64,000 bases of DNA, taken from positions 496,001 through 560,000 of the forward strand of contig JANZNS010000003.1 in the NCBI GenBank assembly GCA_025153445.1, given 5' to 3'. A model generated the notes under the pieces. It was given only the letters and a program-made list of their open reading frames with translations, searched no databases and had not been told where the DNA came from. Below, one piece after another: positions 50,518 to 59,397 of the stretch. A program made the position numbers and the translations under genes. The stretch comes from Marinobacter sp. BGYM27 (GTDB taxonomy: Bacteria; Pseudomonadota; Gammaproteobacteria; Pseudomonadales; Oleiphilaceae). Position 1 is the first letter of the stretch; every line of letters begins with the position of its first letter.

Positions 50518-52908
50518 TTACAGATTCTCATACCGGTTCACGTCAAAAATCCCCGCTTCTACCGGGTTGGTCTGCTCAACAAACGCCCTGAAATCCGCCA
50601 TCACATCCCAAAAATCCGGGCTGGTGCGACGCACGCCCCAACGCTCGGCCAGCGCATTCATGTCTGAAGCACGGGTGATGTCTTTGAACGCCGAGACAAA
50701 TGCGTCCAGCTCGTTCAGCGGGACGTCAAAGCTGAAATTCGGATAGCTGCCCAAGGTGCCGTCTATTACGGAAACCGTGTCCTGCTCCGGCAATAACCGG
50801 CTGTCTTCAGCGAACATAAAGGCAACGTTGGAATGGATCCGGTTGTGCACCAGGGTATAGACCCAACGCTCGTCTTCGCTTGAAACCCGCAAGAATACGA
50901 CCTCCGGCAAAAATTTGATCGCCGGCATGGTGGCGCCGTTGTCGAACGCCAGCCCGCGAAGGATCGCATCCGCGTCTTTCTGCAATGGCGAGGCTTTCGG
51001 TCGTTCACAGGGCCCACCGAAGCAGCGGTTCAGAAAATCGGGTGGGCCGGCCACCGCTGCCGCACGATCCAGCAGCAGCTGGCTGAACTTGTCCATCACC
51101 GCGGTGTTACCGCGCTGAGGGCCATAGTCGATATCGACAGGTGTGGCGACGTCCAGATCGGTATAGGTGATCGCATCCTTGATCTTGCCTGAATCCTGAT
51201 ACCAGTGGTCATACAGGGCCTGGCGCTGATCAGCCGGCACAAACCGCAGGAAGTTGTGCTCCGAACCGTTCCGGATGAGATCAAAGTAAAGCCGCGTCTG
51301 CGCCTGATGCGACACACTACCAAACACGTTGAAGTTGACCACCAGCTCGTAATAGGTGCGCTCAAGCAATGGATAATCCATCACCCAGATTGTCCGCGGC
51401 ACACGCCCCAGTAAGCCGTTGCGCACTGACGCGCTGTCGTGATGGCGGAAAATAGTCAACAGCGCATCGGTGTTGGTGCCATCACCATCCCAGATGTCGG
51501 ACATCGCTGCGCCTTGCGGATCACGCGCGTTGTGATGCAGTTGGCGATCCGCCAGGTATTCATTGCGTTTGGCCTTGTAGTCAAACCACTCTGAGCCCAA
51601 CGCCATAATATCGCTCTTCACCCCCGGCAGCCCCAGCAGGGGCGTCACCTGCTCCCGGTAGGCCTTGTCGTTAACGAAAGCGTCGTGATCCGGATCTTCA
51701 AAGACGGTCCAGAACTGATCCCGAATGACGTCGGTCGCGATCTGGCCACGACAGACCGGGCCGCGGATAAAGGTGCGAACAAAATACTGCGCCGTATCAA
51801 GCATAAACCGATAGCGGGCCTTGGCGGGAATCGCATCAAACGTGGCGAATGGATTGGAGCGGTCCTTGTAGCCGTACCCCGGCAGCTCGCCGATGCTCCA
51901 GTCCGAATCCAGAAACAACGACCGGTATCGGGCCATACGATCGTCATTCAGCGCGTAGGTAATATGGGTTTTCTCAACAATGGTGCTGTTCACCGGCTGT
52001 AACCGATAATAAAAGCGACCTTCCGGGTCCTCGTTCGGGCGCACGGTAGCGACCGGCAAAATCGGCTGGCCCGGCGCCGTCCACGACCGCACGATCTGAT
52101 AGAACCGGCTGCCTTCCAGCGTGTCGAAATACAGGTGAGCGGTGAACAGGTGCTCGTACAGATAACGGGCGACCAGCGCTTCCCTCGCCCCCGACTGATT
52201 GAAGAAGGTTTCCCAACGCGCCACCTGCGCAAGTTCCGCATCGCCGGGATCGTAGGGTTGGGGCTGGGTCAACGCGCCTTCGGCCACCCAGGTCTGGATA
52301 CGGGCGTATTCTTCATCGGTCAGGCCCGTTGTCGCGAATGGCATGCCGCCATGCGGATTGTCCTCTGCATAGTCCTCGAAATCCGCCAGCGTCGGGCAGC
52401 TCTGGGGCCGGCCAATATCGGTTCTCAGATCTTCCGGCAGCCGACTGTTTGGCGGCAGCGGATTTTCCCGGCCCAGTGCAATCATCTGGAACAGCACCGA
52501 GGTCTCCCGCGCATCCAGAGCACCTTCCTTATCGCCGTGTAAAACAGAGAAGAAGCCCTTGTCTCGCCAATCCGAAGTGGTTACCGCATCAATACCCAAG
52601 CGGGTGGGTGCCATATCCTCCAGTCGGCTGCCTGCATATACCGGCAAGGGGGATGCGCCGCGCAACAGCCCCTCCGAGCTGGTGAGCTTCAGCTGGCAAG
52701 GCGCGTCATAGCAACCATGGCAGGCCATACATTTGGCTTCGAATATGGGTTTGATGTCAGTCTGGAAATCGTAGGTCTGATTGGCCGCTACCAGCGAATG
52801 CGGCCTTTCATACGTCGGCACCTGACTGCAGGCAAAAGCGAATAGCGCCAGCAGAAAGATCAGGCCTACCCTGAATATCGCCCTCGCCCGACCGGAATCG
52901 AATACCAT
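50518..52908 (-). CDS. cti: fatty acid cis/trans isomerase
   Basis: A 796-residue periplasmic c-type cytochrome-like enzyme that converts cis to trans unsaturated fatty acids of membrane lipids, making the membrane more rigid under solvent or heat stress. The haem motif is C60-MA-C63-H64 (AKCMACHGCYD), shortly after an N-terminal signal segment (about 10-27) ending in AFACSQ. The large remainder follows Cti (FYYRLQPVNSTIVEKTHITY, PFATFDAIPAKARYRFML, ALGSEWFDYKAKRNEYL). Cti is known from Pseudomonas, Vibrio and hydrocarbon degraders, which fits alkB at 6 kb. Its start at 52908 faces the FrnE-like gene. It is transcribed alone. Confidence 0.92.
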   Translation of the reverse strand: MVFDSGRARAIFRVGLIFLLALFAFACSQVPTYERPHSLVAANQTYDFQTDIKPIFEAKCMACHGCYDAPCQLKLTSSEGLLRGASPLPVYAGSRLEDMAPTRLGIDAVTTSDWRDKGFFSVLHGDKEGALDARETSVLFQMIALGRENPLPPNSRLPEDLRTDIGRPQSCPTLADFEDYAEDNPHGGMPFATTGLTDEEYARIQTWVAEGALTQPQPYDPGDAELAQVARWETFFNQSGAREALVARYLYEHLFTAHLYFDTLEGSRFYQIVRSWTAPGQPILPVATVRPNEDPEGRFYYRLQPVNSTIVEKTHITYALNDDRMARYRSLFLDSDWSIGELPGYGYKDRSNPFATFDAIPAKARYRFMLDTAQYFVRTFIRGPVCRGQIATDVIRDQFWTVFEDPDHDAFVNDKAYREQVTPLLGLPGVKSDIMALGSEWFDYKAKRNEYLADRQLHHNARDPQGAAMSDIWDGDGTNTDALLTIFRHHDSASVRNGLLGRVPRTIWVMDYPLLERTYYELVVNFNVFGSVSHQAQTRLYFDLIRNGSEHNFLRFVPADQRQALYDHWYQDSGKIKDAITYTDLDVATPVDIDYGPQRGNTAVMDKFSQLLLDRAAAVAGPPDFLNRCFGGPCERPKASPLQKDADAILRGLAFDNGATMPAIKFLPEVVFLRVSSEDERWVYTLVHNRIHSNVAFMFAEDSRLLPEQDTVSVIDGTLGSYPNFSFDVPLNELDAFVSAFKDITRASDMNALAERWGVRRTSPDFWDVMADFRAFVEQTNPVEAGIFDVNRYENL

Positions 52909-53125
52909 TCAATAGTTCCTTCTGTTCACAGACATCATCAAGTGCGGTTTATTATAACGGGTTCATTGGCGCGGTTAAGCCTCAATGGCATACGACTGAC
53001 GCCATACTTTCGATTCATTCCCGGCGCATCCGGGCGTAATCAAAACAGCGTCCGGATAATTGCGCATTCGTATCGCGCGGCGTCTTCGCGTTATGCTCGG
53101 GGAAACCAATGACCGGAGTTGTCTC

Positions 53126-53791
53126 ATGCAGCCGCTAAAAATCGACATTGTCTCGGACGTCGCCTGCCCCTGGTGTGCCATCGGCTACAAACGCCTCGAA
53201 AAGGCGATGGCCGAACTCAGCAATGAGCTGACATTCGATATTGAATGGCACGCCTTTGAACTCAATCCCGATGCCGGCCCCGAAGGTGAACCTATACTGG
53301 AACACCTGAGCCGCAAATACGGCCGCAGCCCTGCCGAGATGGAAGCCAATCAGGCCCAGATGATCGAAATCGCAACCGATCTTGGACTGAACTTCAGTAA
53401 ACTGCAGGAGCGTTATTCCCGCAATACTTTCGACGCTCACCGGCTACTCAAATGGGCCAAGGACGAAGGTAAACAGACCGTGCTGAAACTGGCACTGTTT
53501 GATACCTACTTCGGCCACGCGGAAAACATCTCTGATCCGACCATACTTCGGGTGGCAGCAGAAGCCGCTGGACTGGACGGCGACAAAGCGAAGCAAATCC
53601 TGGAATCAGACCAGTATGCTGACGCCGTTCGCGCCGATGAGGAACAATACCGCCAAGCGGGCGTATCCGCCGTGCCTGCGTTTGTTATTAATCAACAGTA
53701 CCTGATTTCCGGCGCACAGGAACCGGAGACGCTGGCAAACGCCTTCAGGGAAATTGCTGCGGGCTCACAGGAAGTCATTGATGGAGAATGA
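53126..53791 (+). CDS. FrnE-like DsbA-family oxidoreductase
   Basis: A 221-residue cytoplasmic thioredoxin-fold protein of the DsbA/FrnE group, with the active site C14-PW-C17 (DVACPWCAIGYKRL) and the cis-Pro loop GVSAVPAFVIN. It has no signal peptide, unlike true DsbA. Family members (FrnE, YwbO, 2-hydroxychromene-isomerase-like) reduce or rearrange disulfides; the partner is unknown. CGGAG lies eight bases before the ATG at 53126; a longer frame from 53060 is unlikely. The next gene starts three bases after its stop, so they are co-transcribed. Confidence 0.88.
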   Translation: MQPLKIDIVSDVACPWCAIGYKRLEKAMAELSNELTFDIEWHAFELNPDAGPEGEPILEHLSRKYGRSPAEMEANQAQMIEIATDLGLNFSKLQERYSRNTFDAHRLLKWAKDEGKQTVLKLALFDTYFGHAENISDPTILRVAAEAAGLDGDKAKQILESDQYADAVRADEEQYRQAGVSAVPAFVINQQYLISGAQEPETLANAFREIAAGSQEVIDGE

Positions 53792-53794
53792 TTG

Positions 53795-54421
53795 ATGTAC
53801 ATTCCGGAACACTTCCGCGAGGCGGACACCGGCACCCTGCAAGATCTGATTCAGCAGCGGTCGTTCGGCACGCTTGTCACTGTGGACGAGGACGGCCCGG
53901 TCGCCAACCATATGCCGTTTGTTCTCGACAGAAGCCGCGGTGAGCGGGGTGTTCTGCAATGCCATGTCGCACGCCGCAACCCGGTGTGGCAGGCACTGGC
54001 AAATAATCCCGGAGCGCTGATACTTTTTCAGGGCCCGGATGCCTACATCTCGCCCAACTGGTACCCCTCCAAGCAGGAAACCGGCAAGGCCGTCCCCACC
54101 TGGAACTACATTGCAGTACACGCCCGTGGGCGGGCCCGGATCATGGACGACCCGGAGTGGCTGTTGCATCACCTCAACCACCTGACCGACCAACACGAGC
54201 GCACCCAGTCAGCGCCATGGCAGGTTGCCGACGCGCCGGGTGATTACATCGAGAAAATGATGGGCGCGATTGTCGGCATTGAAATCCCCATATCAACACT
54301 GACCGGCAAATGGAAAGCCAGCCAGAACCAGCCCGATGGTAACCGGCAAGGCGTCATCCGGGGACTACATGATCAACAGGAGGCCAACGCAAACGCGATG
54401 GCAAATTGGGTTTCCCGGTAA
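53795..54421 (+). CDS. PaiB-family FMN-binding protein
   Basis: A 208-residue protein of the PaiB/FMN-binding split-barrel family: MYIPEHFREADTGTLQDLI, RSFGTLVTVDEDGPVANHMPFVL, LILFQGPDAYISPNWYPSK and the C-terminal VGIEIPISTLTGKWKASQNQP. B. subtilis PaiB is described as a transcriptional regulator of sporulation and protease genes, but most family members have no shown regulatory role; flavin binding is likely. It starts three bases after the FrnE-like gene. Confidence 0.88.
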   Translation: MYIPEHFREADTGTLQDLIQQRSFGTLVTVDEDGPVANHMPFVLDRSRGERGVLQCHVARRNPVWQALANNPGALILFQGPDAYISPNWYPSKQETGKAVPTWNYIAVHARGRARIMDDPEWLLHHLNHLTDQHERTQSAPWQVADAPGDYIEKMMGAIVGIEIPISTLTGKWKASQNQPDGNRQGVIRGLHDQQEANANAMANWVSR

Positions 54422-54565
54422 TTTCGTTTCAGAGCAGCCATCCTCCCTCCCCCTTAACCCGTAATCCCGTGGTCATCACAGCGCAACATTGATCTGCCAC
54501 CGTCTGGGCTGGCGATATCGACACCGGTATCAACTCCTGAAAATAACGAGTAGCGGGTAATTCTC

Positions 54566-54787
54566 ATGGGCGTGAGTATCTGGCAAGTCGTGGTGGTGGT
54601 TATTCTGTTTTTGCTGCTTTTCGGGCGCGGCAAGATTCCGGCTCTTATGGGCGATCTGGCTCAAGGTATCAAAAGTTTCAAAACCGGTATGCGGGATGAT
54701 CCGGTAGATGGTGACACTGACAGCCTCAAGGCATCGGCGCCGTCCGCAGCGCCAGAGCAGCCGGCACAGACACGCTCATCATCCTGA
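54566..54787 (+). CDS. tatA: twin-arginine translocase subunit TatA
   Basis: A 73-residue protein with one N-terminal membrane helix (about 5-22), FGRGKIP hinge, and an amphipathic helix ([16 protein letters not shown]) followed by a low-complexity tail. It forms the pore of the Tat protein exporter. First gene of tatABC. Confidence 0.93.
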   Translation: MGVSIWQVVVVVILFLLLFGRGKIPALMGDLAQGIKSFKTGMRDDPVDGDTDSLKASAPSAAPEQPAQTRSSS

Positions 54788-54814
54788 CCCCAAAACAGAC
54801 AATCGGGTGGCACC

Positions 54815-55243
54815 ATGTTTGATCTGAGCTGGGTAGAACTTCTGTTTTGCGGCGCGCTGGCGCTTATCGTGATCGGCCCTAAAGATATGCCGCAGTTATT
54901 CCGTGCCGGTGGGCGATTGATGGCCAAAGCACGCCGTACCTACAGCGATGTTATTGGCAGCATGCACCAGCTCGAACGGGAAGTGGATATTGCATCGGGC
55001 AAGAACGGCAAGGATGACTGGCGCAACCTGATGCCGGATGAAATCCGCAATCTTCCGGCCGACTTTCAGCCTGGGTCGATGACCGCGCAGCAGCACCAAC
55101 AACGTCGGGCGGCACTTGACCAGGCTCGGTCCGATGCCGAGGCGAAGCAGCTCAAAGACACCACGGACTCCAGCTCCGAAACGGTCGAAGAGCCCACCAG
55201 CACAGCATCCGGGCCCATTCAGCCACCGTCTGCCAAAGGCTAA
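54815..55243 (+). CDS. tatB: twin-arginine translocase subunit TatB
   Basis: A 142-residue protein with an N-terminal membrane helix (FDLSWVELLFCGALALIVIGP), the KDMPQLFRAGGRL hinge and amphipathic helix, and a long charged tail rich in Gln, Ser and Thr. TatB together with TatC recognises twin-arginine signal peptides. It lies 27 bases after tatA. Confidence 0.93.
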   Translation: MFDLSWVELLFCGALALIVIGPKDMPQLFRAGGRLMAKARRTYSDVIGSMHQLEREVDIASGKNGKDDWRNLMPDEIRNLPADFQPGSMTAQQHQQRRAALDQARSDAEAKQLKDTTDSSSETVEEPTSTASGPIQPPSAKG

Positions 55244-55250
55244 CCCTGCG

Positions 55251-56048
55251 ATGAGTCACGATGATCTTGATCTGTCCAAAGCCCCCCTGCTGACCCACCT
55301 GCTGGAACTGCGCACCCGATTACTTTACTGCATGGCCTTTTTCGCCGTGATGTTCGGGCTCTCGTACCTGTGTGCGGAGGACATCTACCGATTTCTGCAG
55401 CAGCCGCTGATTGAGGTATTCGGACCTCATAGCGGTCGCCGGATGATCTACACCGGTCTGCATGAAGCCTTTTTGACCTATCTCAAGCTGTCGTTCTTTA
55501 CCGCCCTGTTCATCACCCTGCCGCTGGCGCTGATACAGGTCTGGAAGTTTATAGCGCCCGGCATGTACCGGAATGAACGGTCAGCCCTGTCACCACTCTT
55601 TATCATGACGCCAGTACTGTTTGTTATGGGCGCTGCGCTGGCATTTTATGTGGTGATGCCTTTGGCCTGGAATTTCTTTATCAGCTTTGAAACCGCTGCG
55701 CAGGGCAACGATATCAGCGTGGAGCTGGAGGCCCGTGTGAGTGAGTACCTGGGGCTGGTGATCAAGATGATTCTGGCTTTTGGCCTGAGCTTCGAGCTCC
55801 CGGTGCTGCTGCTGGTCATGGCAAAGGCCGGCTTGGTCACAGCGCAATCCCTGCGCAAGCACCGGCGCCATGCCATCGTGGTGACCTTTCTTGTCGCTGC
55901 GCTGATCACACCTCCCGATCTGGTGTCCCAGATTGCCTTAGGGCTGCCGATCGTCCTGCTTTATGAGCTATCCATACTACTGATTCGCTGGACCGGCTCC
56001 GATGCCGAAGCGCAGGAACGCGCACGAATCAGTGAAGCGGCATCCTGA
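55251..56048 (+). CDS. tatC: twin-arginine translocase subunit TatC
   Basis: A 265-residue membrane protein with six helices and TatC signatures: PLLTHLLELRTRLLYC near the start, LTYLKLSFFTALFITLPLALIQVWKFIAPGMYRNERS and LAFGLSFELPVLLLV. It binds the RR motif of substrates. The start at 55251 is seven bases after tatB; longer in-frame starts lie within tatB and give a basic leader unlike the family. Confidence 0.95.
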   Translation: MSHDDLDLSKAPLLTHLLELRTRLLYCMAFFAVMFGLSYLCAEDIYRFLQQPLIEVFGPHSGRRMIYTGLHEAFLTYLKLSFFTALFITLPLALIQVWKFIAPGMYRNERSALSPLFIMTPVLFVMGAALAFYVVMPLAWNFFISFETAAQGNDISVELEARVSEYLGLVIKMILAFGLSFELPVLLLVMAKAGLVTAQSLRKHRRHAIVVTFLVAALITPPDLVSQIALGLPIVLLYELSILLIRWTGSDAEAQERARISEAAS

Positions 56049-56126
56049 AGCCACCCCTGGGGTCGGTTAGTCGACATATCGGGTATCACGAAAGGTTAAC
56101 CCAACCGTAAGACTGCCGACCCTCGG

Positions 56127-56144
56127 CTGTCACAGTTTTTTTAC
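56127..56144 (+). promoter_or_regulatory. possible degenerate Pho box before phoX
   Basis: CTGTCAC-AGTT-TTTTTAC resembles one good half of a Pho box (CTGTCAT-4-CTGTCAT) and a poor second half. It lies about 115 bases before the phoX start. The spacing fits, but the second half matches at only three of seven positions. Confidence 0.3.
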
Positions 56145-56258
56145 AAGCTTCTTGTCGAGGGCTAAACCAGCCAGACAACCATTCCCGTCGTCTGCCCTGA
56201 GCACAATCAATAAAAGCCCCGCATCCCCAATTGACGAAAAAGACAATGGAGCTTCCTG

Positions 56259-57725
56259 ATGACTGACGTTTCTCTACCTGAACTGGACGACCAGAAAGGC
56301 GACGCGCTGATCCAGCCGACGTTCAACCGCCGGGCTTTCATGAAAGGTTCCTCCGCAGTTGCCGCCAGCACTGCGTTTGCAGCCATGGCCAGTCGTGCCA
56401 ATGCCGCCAGCCTGCCCTACTCAGACAACTACGGCCCACTGGTACCAACCGCCGATAAAGCCACCGGCCTGACTCTGCTGGCACTACCGGAAGGCTTCGA
56501 GTACACCACCTTCGGCTGGACTGGCCAGATCCAGACCGACCAACTGCCAACGCCAACCGATCACGACGGCATGTCGGTGGTCGCATCAAAAGGCAATGTC
56601 GTCGCGTTGGTCCGCAACCACGAACTGTCCGAAGGCGAAAGCACACCGTCGTCGCCTCGCGGTGGCCGCGGCGTGTATAACCCGAACCAGAACGGTGGCA
56701 CCACCAACCTGATGTTCGATGTGGTGAAAGGCGAGTTCCTGTCGTCCTATAACAGCCTCGGCGGCACTATCCGCAACTGTTCAGGCGGTCCTACTCCGTG
56801 GGGCACCTGGTTGTCCTGCGAAGAAACCTTCCACCCATGGGGACAGGGTTCCCAAGGCTATAACCACGGTTATGTGTTCGAGGTTCCCGGCTTTGGCATT
56901 TCCGATGGCCAGCCGATCCGTGAAATGGGTCGCTTCTCCCACGAAGCCGTTGCCGTCGATCCCGCTACCGGTTTTGTCTATGAAACCGAAGATGCCGGCC
57001 AGTCTGCGTTCTACAAATTCGAGCCAGCGGGTAAATGGGGGGACATGAAGTCAGGCGGTAAGCTTTACGGCATGGTCGTGAAGGATTCGCCACGTCTGGA
57101 CTTGCGCGGCGGCCTCACAGAAGGCACCACCTGGGATGTCACCTGGCAGGAAATCAATGATCCGGACGCCATGAGTGACACCTGTTTTAACCAGGCGACT
57201 GAAGCCGCCATCATCGAGCGTGGCGAAGGCTGCTGGTACGACGACGGCAAGATCTTCTTCGTGTCGACTTCCGGCGGTGCGGCCGGCCTGGGCCAGGTCT
57301 TCTGCTACGACCCGCGCAAGGAAACCGTCCAGATAATCTTCGAGTCAAAAGACGCCATCACCGAAGTAGACGGCCCGGACAACATTGCAGTCAGCCCTCG
57401 CGGTTCGATCCTGATGTGTGAAGACGGTGGCTCCAACCCCAAGCGCCTGGTGTGCCTGACCCAGACCGGTGTGGTCTTCCCCTTCGCCGAAAACCGCATC
57501 GCGCTGGATGCAGGCGACCTGGCCAAAATCGACACGATCTACCCGGGCACTCGCGATTTCTTCTGGGATGAAGTGGGCGCATCAACGGATGGCTCTGCCC
57601 GTCGCAGCTTCACCAGTCAGGAATGGGCCGGCGCCAGCTTCCACGGTCGCTGGTTGTTCGTAAACATCCAGTCGCCGGGCGTCACCTTCGCCATCACCGG
57701 TCCATGGGAAAAAGGCGCGCTTTAA
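56259..57725 (+). CDS. phoX: PhoX-type alkaline phosphatase (DUF839)
   Basis: A 488-residue exported protein of the DUF839/PhoX family. The N-terminus holds a twin-arginine signal: NRRAFMKG (23-30), hydrophobic core, cleavage near ANA-AS (about 49), so the product leaves folded through the TatABC encoded directly upstream. The mature part has typical blocks: GGTIRNCSGGPTPWGTWLSCEE, GRFSHEAVAVDP, YETEDAG and DGPDNIAVSPRGSILMCEDG, which hold the calcium and iron ligands of PhoX. It releases phosphate from organic esters under phosphate limitation. Full length for the short family form. Its start has no strong ribosome site. Confidence 0.86.
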   Translation: MTDVSLPELDDQKGDALIQPTFNRRAFMKGSSAVAASTAFAAMASRANAASLPYSDNYGPLVPTADKATGLTLLALPEGFEYTTFGWTGQIQTDQLPTPTDHDGMSVVASKGNVVALVRNHELSEGESTPSSPRGGRGVYNPNQNGGTTNLMFDVVKGEFLSSYNSLGGTIRNCSGGPTPWGTWLSCEETFHPWGQGSQGYNHGYVFEVPGFGISDGQPIREMGRFSHEAVAVDPATGFVYETEDAGQSAFYKFEPAGKWGDMKSGGKLYGMVVKDSPRLDLRGGLTEGTTWDVTWQEINDPDAMSDTCFNQATEAAIIERGEGCWYDDGKIFFVSTSGGAAGLGQVFCYDPRKETVQIIFESKDAITEVDGPDNIAVSPRGSILMCEDGGSNPKRLVCLTQTGVVFPFAENRIALDAGDLAKIDTIYPGTRDFFWDEVGASTDGSARRSFTSQEWAGASFHGRWLFVNIQSPGVTFAITGPWEKGAL

Positions 57726-57767
57726 CGCCAGGACCCGCCCACAGGGAAGTGAGCAACAACTATATCG

Positions 57768-57789
57768 GGGAAGCCAGTGACGGCTTCCC
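57768..57789 (+). terminator. weak hairpin after phoX
   Basis: GGGAAGCC (57768-57775) pairs with GGCTTCCC (57782-57789) and is followed by TTGT only. Possible terminator between phoX and the second PEP-CTERM gene. Confidence 0.5.
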
Positions 57790-57840
57790 TTGTCGTGATG
57801 TAACCAATGTCACGAACACAACAATCACAGGAGAATACCG

Positions 57841-58404
57841 ATGCGTTCCCTAGTTCAATCTACAGCCCTTGCCCTGCTCGTTCTTGTGCCCTACACCGCT
57901 AACGCGACTCTGATGACACTGTCTGACGATGGTGTTTATACCGGCAGCGTGGATACCGACAATGCCTGGCTTGAAGAAAACACCTTTTCGGACGGTGTTG
58001 ATTTCTGGACCTTTGAAGTCACCTCTCCCACCACGCTCTCCATTGATATCGCCTCCGCAATCGATTTCGGCATCAGCGTTTATGCCGGCGAGATGATGGA
58101 CGAGTTCCAGGCGATCTTCTTCAGTAACAGCGGCGACTTCAGCGACGGCTCTCTGACATACGTTGACGGCACGCCCGCCATTCCAATGCCCGGTAGCACC
58201 CTCGACTTCATGCTGGCTACATCGGGCTTCTTCACTATCGCTGTTGGCGGTGACAACGGCTTTGGCATGGATGGCCCGCATGACTACACCATGACGGTTG
58301 CCGGCCTCAGCAGCCATGATGTCCCTGAGCCCTCGAGCGTCGCCTTGTTGCTTGCAGGCGGGCTGGCACTGGTGGCGCGTCGCCGCGCCCATCGCTCAGC
58401 CTGA
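57841..58404 (+). CDS. PEP-CTERM surface protein (DVUA0089-like)
   Basis: A 187-residue secreted protein with a signal peptide (about 1-22, ending ANA-TL) and a beta-sandwich-like body (DFWTFEVTSPTTLSIDIAS, DFGISVYAG, FFTIAVGGDNGFGMDGPHDYTMTV) of the type in DVUA0089-family proteins. The end (161-187) is a PEP-CTERM signal: VPEPSS, a hydrophobic helix and ARRRAHRS. Exosortase would sort it to the surface. It begins with AGGAG before the ATG. A 20-bp perfect terminator stem ends the unit. No sigma-54-type promoter was found here, unlike the first PEP-CTERM gene. Confidence 0.83.
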   Translation: MRSLVQSTALALLVLVPYTANATLMTLSDDGVYTGSVDTDNAWLEENTFSDGVDFWTFEVTSPTTLSIDIASAIDFGISVYAGEMMDEFQAIFFSNSGDFSDGSLTYVDGTPAIPMPGSTLDFMLATSGFFTIAVGGDNGFGMDGPHDYTMTVAGLSSHDVPEPSSVALLLAGGLALVARRRAHRSA

Positions 58405-58409
58405 TTGCC

Positions 58410-58460
58410 AGGCCGGAGTAGCCCCGCACTTTTTGACCATGTGCGGGGCTACTCCGGCCT
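58410..58460. terminator. 20-bp perfect stem terminator
   Basis: The arms at 58410-58429 and 58441-58460 are exact 20-base reverse complements (AGGCCGGAGTAGCC... with ...GGCTACTCCGGCCT) with an 11-base loop containing TTTTT. It is unusually long and GC-rich. T-run on the far side is absent. Confidence 0.75.
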
Positions 58461-58805
58461 TCCCTGAACGCCGCCTCCGGTGAGCATCCTTCCCTTCAAA
58501 ACATCCCTTCAGATTGTTCTTTCGGACGGCGGAGCCTCACAGATCCTCCGCTGACCGCTCCCGCACCACTATCTGGCCAATGCCCACACGCAGCCCATCA
58601 TCTGACGGAACCCTTCATGACCCTGACTGTCGAAAGCCGGATATAACTTTAGGCAAGCCGTCATTTTTATCCTAAGCTAATCCGGTAGTTACCCAGCAGG
58701 GAACCCATCGGGATAGCGTCCGTCGTACCGCCATCGATCATCGGTACCGCTCCTGGATCCGCAATAATCCGGGCGACGCCGTTCAACAAGCAAAGGATGC
58801 TCAGC
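58461..58805. other. intergenic region, nothing recognised
   Basis: About 345 bases between the hairpin and the acetyltransferase gene. A 62-codon minus-strand frame (58667-58855) overlaps the acetyltransferase start and resembles nothing known; I do not call it. No repeats or regulatory motif stands out apart from a small GCGGAG/CTCCGC dyad near 58531-58553. Confidence 0.4.
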
Positions 58806-59348
58806 ATGAACGACACAACAGATTTTGCACCGCAGCCGGTGCTGGAGAGTCGCACTTTACGATTGCGACCGATTCAGCCGGACGATTTTGAACCACTCTA
58901 TGCCGCGGCCTCCGACCCCCGCGTGTGGGAGCAGCATCCAAGCAGCGATCGCTACAAGCGGCCCCAGTTTCAGCAGTGGTTCACGGACGCTATGGCCTCC
59001 GGATCAGCATTGATTGTTATCGACCGGGATACGGCCAGAGTGATTGGCTCCTCCCGCTATTACGAATGGGACCCGACTCAACAGGAAGTAGCCATTGGCT
59101 ACACGTTTCTCGCTCACGATTTCTGGGGCGGCAAAACCAATGCAGAGATGAAGCGACTGATGCTCGACCATGCTTTTCAGTGGGCGAAGCGGGTGTGGTT
59201 CCACGTTGCGGCGGGGAATACGCGATCCAGAAAGGCGATGGAGAAAATCGGCGGTGTACTGTCCCATCGGGGCATCAAAACACTGAATGGCACAGATCAC
59301 GACTATTACTTTTTCCGGATCGACAGCCACGACTGGTCTGAAAACTGA
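58806..59348 (+). CDS. GNAT-family N-acetyltransferase (RimJ/RimL type)
   Basis: A 180-residue acetyltransferase of the Acetyltransf_3 type, with LESRTLRLRPIQPDDFEPLY near the start, the acetyl-CoA region GYTFLAHDFWGGKTNAEMKRLMLDHAF and NTRSRKAMEKIGG. The family transfers acetyl from acetyl-CoA to protein N-termini, aminoglycosides or small amines; the substrate is unknown. The ATG at 58806 has AAGGA eight bases upstream and is preferred to 58797. It stands alone. Confidence 0.83.
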   Translation: MNDTTDFAPQPVLESRTLRLRPIQPDDFEPLYAAASDPRVWEQHPSSDRYKRPQFQQWFTDAMASGSALIVIDRDTARVIGSSRYYEWDPTQQEVAIGYTFLAHDFWGGKTNAEMKRLMLDHAFQWAKRVWFHVAAGNTRSRKAMEKIGGVLSHRGIKTLNGTDHDYYFFRIDSHDWSEN

Positions 59349-59397
59349 CGCATGCCGGCCAGGGCTTTACGCCCTGGTGGCAAAACAAACTGTTGAA

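Noticed and set aside
58667-58855. 62-codon minus-strand frame upstream of the acetyltransferase
   Set aside because: Overlaps the acetyltransferase start; no ribosome site and no recognised family.
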